Assembly (NCBI GenBank): GCA_021839785.1
Contig: JAKCAB010000107.1
Span: forward strand, 1 to 15,376
From: a bacterium
GTDB lineage: Bacteria > Verrucomicrobiota > Verrucomicrobiae > Limisphaerales > J093
Reading direction: 5' to 3'
DNA length: 15,376 nt
Below the pieces are notes generated by a model. It ran no database searches, was not told where the DNA came from, and saw only the letters and a list, made by a program, of their open reading frames with translations. Position numbers and translations under genes: made by a program. Of the stretch, positions 6,873 to 13,400 are shown in pieces (within the stretch, counting starts at the first letter, position 1; each line of letters begins with the position of its first letter).

Positions 6873-9016
6873 ACATCGAAACCTTCAAGTACGACAATCG
6901 GGTCGTCCGCGCCTTCGCGATTGCCACCGCGTTCTGGGGGCTGATCGGAACCTCCGCCGGGTTGCTGGCGGCGTGCCAGTTGTTCTGGCCCGACCTGAAC
7001 CTGAACACGCCCTTCACCACCTTCGGCCGCATCCGCCCGCTGCACACGAACGCGGTGATCTTCGCCTTCGTGGGCAACGGCATGTTCACCGGCATCTATT
7101 ACTCGCTGCAGCGGCTCTGCAAGGCGCGCATGTTCAGCGACGCGCTGAGCTGGCTCAACTTCTGGGGCTGGAACGCGATCATCGTGGCCGCCGCGATCAC
7201 CCTGCCCCTCGGTTTCACCACCAGCAAAGAGTACGCGGAACTGGAGTGGCCCATCGACATCGCCATCGCCGTGGTCTGGGTGGCGTTTACCGTGAACCTG
7301 CTGGGAACGATCCTGCGGCGGCGGGAGAAACACATGTATGTGTCGATCTGGTTCTATATCGCCACCGCCATCACCGTGGCCGTTCTCCACATCTTCAATT
7401 CGCTGGAAATTCCCGCGGGCTGGTTCAAGAGCTACTCGATGTACGCCGGCGTGCAGGACGCCTTGGTGCAATGGTGGTACGGCCACAACGCCGTGGCCTT
7501 CTTCCTCACGACCCCCTACCTGGGGCTGATGTATTATTTCCTGCCCAAGGCGGCGGAGCGACCGGTGTTCTCCTATCGGCTCTCGATTATTCATTTCTGG
7601 GCGCTGATCTTCGTCTATATCTGGGCCGGCCCCCACCACCTGCTTTACACCGCCTTGCCGGACTGGGCGCAGTCGCTGGGCATGGTCTTCTCGGTGATGC
7701 TCGTGGCGCCTTCCTGGGGCGGCATGTTGAACGGCTTGCTCACATTGCGCGGCGCCTGGGACAAGGTCCGTCAAGACCCGATGCTCAAGTTCATGGTCGT
7801 CGCCGTCACCGCTTATGGCATGGCCACGCTCGAAGGCCCGACACTGGCGGTCAAGAGCGTGAACGCGCTCTCGCATTACACCGACTGGACGGTGGCGCAT
7901 GTCCACACCGGGGCGCTCGGTTGGAACGGCTTTCTCACTTTCAGCATGCTCTACTGGCTGTTCCCGCGGCTGTACAACACCAAACTCTGGTCGGTGAAGC
8001 TCGCCAATTACCACTTCTGGATTGGCCTGCTGGGCATGATGTTCTATGTGGTGCCTTTGTACGTGAGCGGCGTCACCCAAGGCTTGATGTGGAAACAGTT
8101 CACCTCCGATGGCTTCCTCCAATATGGCAACTTCCTCGAGACGGTGATCCGCCTCCTCCCAATGTACCGCTTGCGGGCAATCGGCGGCAGCCTCTATATC
8201 GTCGGCATCGTCCTGATGTGGGTGAACCTCTATCGCACCGCCAAGGCGGGCAAGTTCATCGGCGACCAGGAGGCCCAGGCGCCCGCGCTCGCCAAGCACG
8301 AGTCCACTCACGACAAGCACCCGTGGGGGCACCGTTGGCTGGAAGGCGTGCCGGTCACCTTCACCGTGCTCGCAACCATCGCCATCCTCATTGGCGGCCT
8401 GGTGGAAATCGTTCCGATGTATCTTATCAAAAGCAACGTGCCCACCATCGCCAGCGTCAAACCGTACACGCCACTCGAAGTCTTGGGCCGCGACATTTAC
8501 ATCCGCGAAGGCTGCGTGGGGTGCCATTCGCAGATGGTGCGTCCCTTCCGTTCGGAGACCGAGCGTTACGGCGAGTATTCGAAAGCCGGGGAGTTCGTCT
8601 ATGATCATCCGTTCCTCTGGGGATCCAAACGCACCGGGCCGGACCTGCACCGTGTCGGGTTGAAATACCCCGACGCCTGGCACTACAACCATCTGGATAA
8701 TCCGCGGTCCACCTCGCCGGGCTCGATCATGCCGCGCTACCCGTGGCTCTTGTCGCAAAAGCTCGACACCTCATCGCTCAGCGCCCGCATCGCCGCGCTC
8801 CGCAAGGTGGGCGTTCCATATCCCGAAGGTTACGAGGCGAAGGCGATGGGCGACTTAAAGGCCCAGCAAGCCAAGGTGGTCCAAAACCTCAAGAGCGGCC
8901 TGGTCAAAGCCGACCCCGACCGGGAAATCATCGCCGTGATCGCCTATCTTCAGCGGCTGGGCACCGACATCCGGGGCAGCCCGGCGAGCACGGCGCCAAA
9001 AGTGGCCGGCAACTAA
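6869..9016 (+). CDS. ccoNO: Fused cbb3-type cytochrome c oxidase subunits I and II (CcoNO)
   Basis: 715-aa fusion. Residues ~1-480 are CcoN, the heme-copper catalytic subunit with many membrane helices. Visible ligands include the low-spin heme b His in RPLHTNAV, the CuB histidines in WWYGHNAV and WAGPHHLLYTALPDWAQ, SYRLSI (the region of the cross-linked Tyr), and the heme His pair in DWTVAHVHTGALGWNG. After a linker, residues ~500-715 are CcoO, a membrane-anchored mono-heme cytochrome c with REGCVGCHSQMVRP (CVGCH 549-553) and the axial Met in SIMPRYPW (Met621). The complex reduces O2 to water with high affinity and pumps protons. Proteobacteria have two genes; the fusion is known from other phyla such as Bacteroidetes. 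Translation is coupled to ccoS, and ccoQ follows after 6 bases. Confidence 0.96.
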   Translation: MNIETFKYDNRVVRAFAIATAFWGLIGTSAGLLAACQLFWPDLNLNTPFTTFGRIRPLHTNAVIFAFVGNGMFTGIYYSLQRLCKARMFSDALSWLNFWGWNAIIVAAAITLPLGFTTSKEYAELEWPIDIAIAVVWVAFTVNLLGTILRRREKHMYVSIWFYIATAITVAVLHIFNSLEIPAGWFKSYSMYAGVQDALVQWWYGHNAVAFFLTTPYLGLMYYFLPKAAERPVFSYRLSIIHFWALIFVYIWAGPHHLLYTALPDWAQSLGMVFSVMLVAPSWGGMLNGLLTLRGAWDKVRQDPMLKFMVVAVTAYGMATLEGPTLAVKSVNALSHYTDWTVAHVHTGALGWNGFLTFSMLYWLFPRLYNTKLWSVKLANYHFWIGLLGMMFYVVPLYVSGVTQGLMWKQFTSDGFLQYGNFLETVIRLLPMYRLRAIGGSLYIVGIVLMWVNLYRTAKAGKFIGDQEAQAPALAKHESTHDKHPWGHRWLEGVPVTFTVLATIAILIGGLVEIVPMYLIKSNVPTIASVKPYTPLEVLGRDIYIREGCVGCHSQMVRPFRSETERYGEYSKAGEFVYDHPFLWGSKRTGPDLHRVGLKYPDAWHYNHLDNPRSTSPGSIMPRYPWLLSQKLDTSSLSARIAALRKVGVPYPEGYEAKAMGDLKAQQAKVVQNLKSGLVKADPDREIIAVIAYLQRLGTDIRGSPASTAPKVAGN

Positions 9017-9022
9017 CATCCA

Positions 9023-9226
9023 ATGAATCATATTCACAACGTCTTGCGGCACATCGGCGGAATCGAGAATTACGGCATCATCTCGATCTGCCTCTTCTTT
9101 GCGTGCTTTCTCGGCCTGCTGGTGTGGGCCGCACGCCTGAAGAAGCCCTATCTGGATTCCATGGCCGCGCGACCGCTGGATGACGCTACCGACAATCCTC
9201 CCAACCCCGACACACGTCATGAATGA
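9023..9226 (+). CDS. ccoQ: Cbb3-type oxidase small subunit CcoQ-like
   Basis: 67-aa protein with a single predicted membrane helix at about residues 17-37 (YGIISICLFFACFLGLLVWA). A short cytoplasmic tail, RLKKPYLDSMAARPLDD, follows. Length, topology and position between ccoO and ccoP identify it as the CcoQ/FixQ-type subunit, which stabilises the complex. CcoQ sequences are poorly conserved, so the assignment rests on context as much as on sequence. It begins 6 bases after ccoNO and its stop lies 8 bases inside ccoP. Confidence 0.82.
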   Translation: MNHIHNVLRHIGGIENYGIISICLFFACFLGLLVWAARLKKPYLDSMAARPLDDATDNPPNPDTRHE

Positions 9227-9800
9227 TTCCCAAGATCCTCTCTTGATGGACCACGAGGCCGACGGTATCCGCGAACTCGACAACAAGCTGCCGCGCTGGT
9301 GGGTCTGGCTCTTTTGGGGCTGCAACCTCTTCGCGGTTGGCTACCTCGGTTATTATCATGTTCTGGGCTCCGGCAACATGATGGTGAAGGAGTATCAACA
9401 GGAGATGAAGGTGGGCGACGCCATCAAGGCTACGGCCCTGGCCCGCTTCGAGCAGAGCATGGATACCGTCGAACCCTCCAAAGACCCGGTCGTTCTGGCT
9501 GAGGGCAAGGCCATCTTCCTGCAAATGTGCGCGCCCTGCCACCGCGCTGACGCGGGCGGCTTGGTCGGCCCCAACCTGACGGACGATTATTGGATCCACG
9601 GCCCGCTTTTCAAAGATAACTTGAAGACCATCTACAACGGTGTTCCCGAGAAAGGCATGGTAACCTGGAAGACGCTGCTCAAGCCCTCCCAGATTTACGC
9701 CGTGGGCAGTTACATTTACACCCTGCGGGGCAGCAACCCGCCGAATCCCAAACCGCGCGAGGACCAGGTCCAGCCGGACAAGCCGAACGCGTATGAATAA
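9219..9800 (+). CDS. ccoP: Cbb3-type cytochrome c oxidase subunit III, mono-heme CcoP
   Basis: 193-aa membrane-anchored cytochrome c that receives electrons and passes them to CcoO. The start at ATG 9219 overlaps ccoQ by 8 bases; an upstream TTG-type extension (from 9180) is not family-like. The N-terminus DHEADGIRELDNKLPRWWVW and the following helix (FWGCNLFAVGYLGYYHVLG) are hallmark CcoP. Only one heme-binding motif is present, CAPCH at residues 104-108, with GLVGPNLTDDYWIHGP after it and a probable Met ligand in EKGMVTWK. Canonical CcoP is ~290-310 aa with two CxxCH domains, so one whole cytochrome domain is missing here, with no sign of a frameshift. Mono-heme CcoP occurs in some non-proteobacterial lineages. 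Confidence 0.94.
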   Translation: MNDSQDPLLMDHEADGIRELDNKLPRWWVWLFWGCNLFAVGYLGYYHVLGSGNMMVKEYQQEMKVGDAIKATALARFEQSMDTVEPSKDPVVLAEGKAIFLQMCAPCHRADAGGLVGPNLTDDYWIHGPLFKDNLKTIYNGVPEKGMVTWKTLLKPSQIYAVGSYIYTLRGSNPPNPKPREDQVQPDKPNAYE

Positions 9801-9891
9801 CCCTTGGGGAGCTTCGTCCGCGTCGCAGCCAACGCTGCTTGTTTCCTCGTAACCTTCACCGACGCCGCGGCTCGAACTCCTCCGTCACCGC

Positions 9892-11367
9892 GTGAGCGCA
9901 TCGCCGACCGAGACCAAAAACCAGCCGCCTTCGGAACCGATGAAGAAGGTGGACTGGCAGGATTTCCGCGACCACCTAGCCACTGCCGACCGGGAAGGCC
10001 GGCGGATGTGGATCTTTGCCCGGCAACCCAAAGGCCGCTATTACACCGCCCGGAAATGGGTCAGTTACGTTCTGCTGGCCATCATGTTCGTTGGCCCATT
10101 CGTCCGCATCAACGGTAACCCGCTCCTCCTAGTCAACGTCGTGGAGCGCAAGTTCTCCGTGCTAGGACAAATGTTCTGGCCGCAAGACGGCGCCGTGCTC
10201 GCGCTCAGCCTCCTCCTCTTTCTGACCGGCATCGCCGTGTTCACCGCGGCGTTCGGACGGCTTTGGTGTGGGTGGACCTGTCCGCAGACCGTGCTCATGG
10301 AAATGGTCTTTCGCCGCATCGAGTATTGGATCGAAGGCGATGTGCCCAGCCAGCGCGCGCTGCGGGCCGCGCCGTGGACGGCGTCCAAGATCGCCAAGAA
10401 GGCGACGAAGCACGGTATCTTCCTCACCCTCTCTTTACTAATCGGCAACACTCTGCTCGCTTACATCATCGGCAGCGAGGCGTTGATCAAGATCGTCACC
10501 GACAACCCGGCCAATCACCTGGTCGGCCTGGGCTTCATGGTGCTCTTCACGCTCGTGTTCTATGGCATCTTCGCCCGCTTCCGCGAACAAGCCTGCACTT
10601 TCATCTGTCCCTACGGGCGGTTCCAATCCACGCTCATCGACGAAAACTCCATCGTTGTGGCCTATGACCACAAGCGCGGCGAAAAGCGCGACCATCTGCG
10701 CCGAAGTGAGCCGTTCGACCAGCGCCACGCGCGCGGCGCGGGCGATTGCATCGACTGCCGCCAATGCGTGAGTGTCTGTCCGACCGGCATTGACATCCGC
10801 AACGGCACCCAGATGGAGTGCGTCCACTGCACCGCCTGCATCGACGCCTGCGACCACGTCATGTACAAGGTCGGGCGCCCGCGCGGCTTGATCCGCTACG
10901 CCTCCTTGGACGGCATCGAGAAAGGCGAGCGCCGCCTGCGCATGACACCGCGCATCCTGGGATATTGCGTCGTGCTGCTGGCCTTGGGCGGCATCCTCGC
11001 GGCGGTGCTGCTGACCCGCTCGGACGTGGACGCGACGCTGCTCCGCGCGCCGGGTTCGTTGTTCCAACAATCGCCGAACGGCAAGATCAGCAACCTCTAC
11101 ATCCTCAAACTGGTCAACAAGACCTCGCACGCACTGCCGGTCGAACTGAAACTCGAAAACCTCGACGGCACCCTGACGGTCATGGGCGGCAACCCCACGG
11201 TGGCAGCCCAGCAACTCATGCAAACCTCCGTCCTGCTCGAACTCGCGACCAACCGGCTCACATCCTCGACGATGGACGTGGTGGTCGGCGTCTATTCGCA
11301 AGGCCGGCTGCTGGATCGGGTAAAGACGGGTTTCGTGGGGCCGCGCAACGATGCCTCCTCGCCCTGA
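9892..11367 (+). CDS. ccoG: Cbb3 oxidase accessory protein CcoG (RdxA/FixG)
   Basis: 491-aa membrane iron-sulfur protein, shown in other bacteria to act as a Cu(II) reductase in cbb3 assembly. Several membrane helices are visible (about 55-72, 95-120, 165-190, 205-225 and 350-370). Other marks are the motif RLWCGWTCPQTV (Cys126, Cys130), the FICPYGRFQ motif, and two ferredoxin-type [4Fe-4S] clusters: CIDCRQCVSVCP (Cys286, 289, 292, 296) and CVHCTACIDACD (Cys310, 313, 316, 320). A C-terminal periplasmic beta-domain of the FixG type (about 380-480) follows. The GTG at 9892 is taken as the start; ATG 9940 (MKKVDWQDF) is an equally reasonable choice. It lies 91 bases after ccoP and is followed at once by ccoH. 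Confidence 0.95.
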   Translation: MSASPTETKNQPPSEPMKKVDWQDFRDHLATADREGRRMWIFARQPKGRYYTARKWVSYVLLAIMFVGPFVRINGNPLLLVNVVERKFSVLGQMFWPQDGAVLALSLLLFLTGIAVFTAAFGRLWCGWTCPQTVLMEMVFRRIEYWIEGDVPSQRALRAAPWTASKIAKKATKHGIFLTLSLLIGNTLLAYIIGSEALIKIVTDNPANHLVGLGFMVLFTLVFYGIFARFREQACTFICPYGRFQSTLIDENSIVVAYDHKRGEKRDHLRRSEPFDQRHARGAGDCIDCRQCVSVCPTGIDIRNGTQMECVHCTACIDACDHVMYKVGRPRGLIRYASLDGIEKGERRLRMTPRILGYCVVLLALGGILAAVLLTRSDVDATLLRAPGSLFQQSPNGKISNLYILKLVNKTSHALPVELKLENLDGTLTVMGGNPTVAAQQLMQTSVLLELATNRLTSSTMDVVVGVYSQGRLLDRVKTGFVGPRNDASSP

Positions 11368-11368
11368 C

Positions 11369-11854
11369 ATGAGTACTCTCAAGCCTCGCCCCGGTCGGAA
11401 CCTCTGGCCGCTGGGCATCATCTTCGCGTTCGTCCTGTTTGTGGGCGGCACGGTGGGCCTGATTGTGATGGCCTCGCTGCACAGTGAGGAACTGGTCAGC
11501 GCCGACTATTACGCGCAGGAACTGCGCTACCAGCAACAGATGGAACGTCAGGACCGCGCGCGCGCGCTACCGGAGCCGGCGCGCATCGCGTACGACGCCG
11601 CGACCCAAACCATCACCATTACGCTCCCGCCGTTGCAGGCCAGTCAGCATCCGACCGGCACCATCCAACTCTACCGCCCGTCGGCGGCCGGACAGGACCG
11701 CAAGCTGGAGTTGAAACTCGACGCGGCCGGCCGCCAGATTCTCAGCGTGCGCGAGCTCAGTCCCGGCCTGTGGCGGGTGCGGGTGAACTGGACTTGCGAG
11801 GGCCAGGACTACGCCGCCGAACAGAAGGTTGTGCTTAAGCGAGACGCGTCCTGA
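11369..11854 (+). CDS. ccoH: Cbb3 oxidase assembly protein CcoH/FixH
   Basis: 161-aa membrane-anchored assembly factor. There is one N-terminal helix at about residues 11-35 (NLWPLGIIFAFVLFVGGTVG). It is followed by the FixH signature SADYYAQELRYQQQMERQDRA and a periplasmic beta-rich domain ending in LWRVRVNWTCEGQDYAAEQ. FixH is required for stable maturation of the cbb3 complex and probably works with CcoI in copper loading. The start is placed at ATG 11369, one base after the ccoG stop; an ATG at 11351 inside ccoG would add six residues. It is the last gene of the cluster. Confidence 0.92.
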   Translation: MSTLKPRPGRNLWPLGIIFAFVLFVGGTVGLIVMASLHSEELVSADYYAQELRYQQQMERQDRARALPEPARIAYDAATQTITITLPPLQASQHPTGTIQLYRPSAAGQDRKLELKLDAAGRQILSVRELSPGLWRVRVNWTCEGQDYAAEQKVVLKRDAS

Positions 11855-11863
11855 GCGCAAACC

Positions 11864-11893
11864 GGCCGCGCGAGCCGCGCGCCCTTGTTGTCT
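11864..11893 (+). terminator. Candidate Rho-independent terminator after ccoH
   Basis: Ten bases after the ccoH stop, CGCGCG (11867-11872), loop AGC and CGCGCG (11876-11881) form a 6-bp GC stem. Beyond one mismatch, GG (11864-11865) and CC (11883-11884) add two more pairs. A modest T-rich stretch (TTGTTGTCT) follows. The weak T tail makes this only probable. Its tail overlaps the R' box of the last attC site. Confidence 0.4.
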
Positions 11894-11997
11894 AACGAAA
11901 AAGGCCAGCCACAGCCGATCCGCGTTGCTCGGCAAACCAATGGCTCTTGGGCAAACCGACGGCGTCATCGGCTGTTGGCTGCGCCGTCTTGTTCGGC
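11890..11997 (-). other. attC: attC recombination site of the hicBA cassette (last in array)
   Basis: Read on the minus strand: R'' GCCGAAC (11997-11991); 9 bases; L'' arm (11981-11967); variable loop; L' arm (11919-11906); 9 bases; R' GTTAGAC (11896-11890), which fits GTTRRRY. The L arms are perfectly complementary over 14 bp except for one extra A in the L'' arm, CAGCC[A]ACAGCCGAT. That is the extrahelical base which directs strand choice by integron integrase. Total length is 108 bp. The R' end lies only ~36 bases beyond the ccoH stop, so this marks the array boundary. Confidence 0.85.
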
Positions 11998-12004
11998 GAC
12001 CGTC

Positions 12005-12229
12005 TCACAACCACCTCGTAAACTCATCTGCCTCCATCTCTGCGTCCTTCAGAATCTTGCTTAGCAAGCCGGGGCCGATGGTCTCACCCACGTGAACCGG
12101 CACCACGGTGCGACGCCCATCCGGATGCCGCATAAAATGGTGGCTGCCCTTGGTCCGCTAGACCGCGAAGCCCGCGCACCGCAACGCCGCGATAACCTCG
12201 CGCCCACGCAATCGAGGCAACCGTGGCAT
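12005..12229 (-). pseudogene. hicA: HicA-type toxin gene with in-frame amber stop
   Basis: Minus-strand reading from ATG 12229 gives MPRLPRLRGREVIAALRCAGFAV, then TAG (12160-12158), then RTKGSHHFMRHPDGRRTVVP and on to TGA at 12005-12007. Read through, it is a full-length HicA-like mRNA interferase (74 residues) with the conserved GSHH segment carrying the catalytic His. The amber codon at position 24 cuts it before the active site. The only nearby restart, the Met in HHFMRH, lies after that His, so activity should be lost. The gene begins two bases after the hicB stop, the order antitoxin-toxin. A single substitution (for example TGG or CAG to TAG) explains the break. Sequencing error cannot be excluded. 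Confidence 0.82.
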
Positions 12230-12231
12230 AT

Positions 12232-12453
12232 TCAGACCGTGATGCGCTGTACGCCCACAAACTCGGTGGTCGCCGACACATCTCGCTCGACCTCCAGGCA
12301 CAACTCGATGGCCTCGCGAACCCGGGCGATGAGCTTGTCGAGTGAGCGCGCCTGAGTATGGCAGCCGGGCAATTCCGGGACGCTGGCCACATAGTAGCCC
12401 TCCGCGTCGCGCTCGACGATCACGCTGAATTCACGATTACTGGTTCTTCGCAT
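12232..12453 (-). CDS. hicB: HicB-type antitoxin
   Basis: 73-aa protein starting at ATG 12453. REFSVIVERDAEGYYVASVPELPGCHTQARSLDKLI is the typical HicB partial RNase H-like fold that binds and neutralises HicA. The C-terminus ends shortly after EVERDVSATTEFVGVQRITV, with no extra helix-turn-helix or ribbon-helix-helix domain, so it is the short form. A longer in-frame extension up to 12669 runs through the attC site and is not coding. The partner toxin lies 2 bases downstream but is interrupted. The pair is the content of one integron cassette, a common place for toxin-antitoxin loci. A weak sigma70-like match (TTGCGC-N17-CATACC) precedes the start. Confidence 0.86.
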   Translation of the reverse strand: MRRTSNREFSVIVERDAEGYYVASVPELPGCHTQARSLDKLIARVREAIELCLEVERDVSATTEFVGVQRITV

Positions 12454-12492
12454 GGGGATGGTATGGCACAGAATCACCCGGGGCGCAACACC

Positions 12493-12677
12493 GCCGAACG
12501 ACAAAAGTGAGCGACCGCCGCCGACACCGACGCCAGAGCGCACGACAAGCCTCCGACTACCCGCGACGCCCAAACGTAGAGCGCGGGCGGCGGTTCGCTC
12601 CAGCGACAAGCCTCCGACTACCCGCGACGCCCAAACGTAGAGCGCGGGCGGCGGTTCGCTCCAGCGCATTGTTAGGC
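12493..12677 (-). other. attC: attC site of the 120-aa-protein cassette, expanded by a tandem duplication
   Basis: On the minus strand: R'' GCCTAAC (12677-12671); 10 bases; L'' AGCGAACCGCC (12660-12650); a long variable loop; L' complementary to AGCGACCGCC (12510-12519); 10 bases; R' GTTCGGC (12499-12493). L'' and L' pair perfectly apart from one extrahelical A in L'' (AGCG[A]ACC). The site is 185 bp because its interior contains two exact 61-bp repeats. R' departs from GTTRRRY at its first R position but matches the R'' of the following hicBA cassette. Confidence 0.82.
12543..12664. repeat. Perfect 61-bp tandem duplication inside attC
   Basis: Bases 12543-12603 and 12604-12664 are identical over 61 bp, head to tail. 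Each unit contains a copy of the L'' box complement (ggcggttcgct at 12589-12599 and again at 12650-12660), so the attC has two candidate L'' boxes and one L' box. Identity over all 61 bases indicates a recent duplication. Confidence 0.95.
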
Positions 12678-12687
12678 CACGTGTCTC

Positions 12688-13050
12688 TCATGTTCTTAGC
12701 TCGAAGTGTCTGCGTGCCTGGGGCGCAATCTTACCAAGACGCTCCAGCCTCGACCGAATAGCTCCTCTCGTCCGTTGGTGAATCCCTGCAACCTCACCAA
12801 CCGTCTTCCCAGCGTCGAACTCCTCGCATAGCTGCTGCTCCTCAGAAGCGTCCCAAGCTCTGCCAGCGTTGTCAGGTAAAGTCTGACTACGCCGCTCGAT
12901 GCGCTCCACTCGCTCCAATGCTCTCGCCGCGACGAACAGCGCACGAACAACGTCCGGCTGCTGGTATCTGCCATCCAACGGCTCGCCGGTCGTAGGACAA
13001 CGACCGTCTGCCAGCGACTCGATGATCTTCCGTGCCTCGGTGATCGTCAT
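12688..13050 (-). CDS. Cassette-borne hypothetical protein with HTH-like C-terminus
   Basis: 120-aa protein starting MTITEARKIIESLADGRCPT. The first half (DGRCPTTGEPLDGRYQQPDVVRAL, cut here to 24 residues over two motifs: a TTGEPL turn, then PDVVRALFVAARALE) resembles a small, widely distributed family of unknown function that begins with the same 'ADGR-P-TGE' pattern. The second half, from AWDASEEQQLCEEFDAG to TVGEVAGIHQRTRGAIRSRL, looks like a Myb/SANT- or sigma-like helix-turn-helix (W-x-x-x-E-E ... G-x-x-x-x-E-[VI]-A ... R-[ST]-x-G-A-I-x-x-R-L). This suggests nucleic-acid binding. No function is established. The ATG lies 20 bases inside the R' box, and the stop is followed within 17 bases by R'', the compact layout of a cassette gene. 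Confidence 0.8.
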   Translation of the reverse strand: MTITEARKIIESLADGRCPTTGEPLDGRYQQPDVVRALFVAARALERVERIERRSQTLPDNAGRAWDASEEQQLCEEFDAGKTVGEVAGIHQRTRGAIRSRLERLGKIAPQARRHFELRT

Positions 13051-13069
13051 GTGTGGTGGTGGTTCAGTG

Positions 13070-13077
13070 GCCTAACG
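13070..13077 (-). other. attC: Distal (R') piece of an attC interrupted by the IS element
   Basis: On the minus strand this is GTTAGGC (13076-13070), the R' core and start of the 120-aa-protein cassette. No L' box lies next to it. The matching L', L'' and R'' are on the other side of the insertion sequence (14771-14853). Joining the two parts gives GCCTAAC, G, GTGAACTG, AGCGACCC on the plus strand, a 9-base R'-L' spacing like that of the intact sites. Confidence 0.75.
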
Positions 13078-13085
13078 ACCGATAT

Positions 13086-13096
13086 AGGTCATCCGT
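13086..13096 (+). repeat. Left subterminal inverted repeat of the IS
   Basis: AGGTCATCCGT, exactly inverted at 14755-14765. It lies about 8 bases inside the inferred left end. Probably part of the site recognised for excision and circle formation. Confidence 0.75.
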
Positions 13097-13400
13097 GGTT
13101 ATTCACCGGCGGCGAGGCGAGCGCAGCGAGACTCTCGCCCCCCGCCGACGGCGAATAACCGCGCCGGCCGGCGCGCGTCCCGCTCGGTCCGCTCGTTCTT
13201 TGAACCCATCGTGTGTACCCTTTCTCCAACTTGCCCGCCCCGGCGGGACCAGGTCTGCTAACGACCCGTCGCTTCAACGACTGTGAGCTTCATCGACCGG
13301 CCCGTCGGGCGGGCTTGACCTTCGAACGACTCCTCAAGAGGCCGTCCGATCTGCTGATCCGACTCTTCTATATTGCCGTCGCCATTGGTCAAGCCTGCGG
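13097..13400 (+). ncRNA. Structured 5' non-coding region of the IS; candidate bridge/seek RNA
   Basis: About 300 bases lie between the left repeat and the transposase with no convincing gene. The region is rich in hairpins: an 18-bp arm pair (13097-13114 with 13143-13160, two mismatches, GGTTATTC/GAATAACC at the base); a perfect 16-bp palindrome CGCGCCGGCCGGCGCG (13160-13175); and CCCGCC/GGCGGG (13234-13247). IS110-family elements encode a guide RNA in their non-coding end that pairs with target and donor DNA. Segment 13258-13273 contains CTAACG, identical to the left target flank, and GTCGCT, the reverse complement of the L' box on the right flank. Segment 13332-13350 holds CCTCAAGAG and CCGAT, resembling the element's own two ends. 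The RNA assignment is by family analogy; its exact ends are not known. Confidence 0.4.

Noticed and set aside
6284..8758. 824-codon open frame on the minus strand opposite ccoS/ccoNO
   Set aside because: It is His/Arg/Gly-rich, resembles no protein family and lies antisense to an unmistakable oxidase gene; a GC-rich shadow frame.
12158..12160. Amber codon recoded as sense in hicA
   Set aside because: The PocR/AraC gene in the same window ends in TAG, and nothing suggests suppression; a point mutation is simpler.
12543..12664. CRISPR array
   Set aside because: Only two directly adjoining 61-bp copies with no spacers; it is a tandem duplication within attC.
12454..12669. In-frame extension of hicB to 12669
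   Set aside because: It translates the attC site and its 61-bp repeats; the HicB fold begins at ATG 12453.
13097..13175. Independent MITE or REP element with GGTTATTC ends
   Set aside because: It lies just inside the IS left repeat and is better explained as structured non-coding sequence of the IS itself.
13089..13277. 62-codon minus-strand frame left of the transposase
   Set aside because: TTG start, no family resemblance, and it covers hairpin-rich non-coding sequence of the IS.
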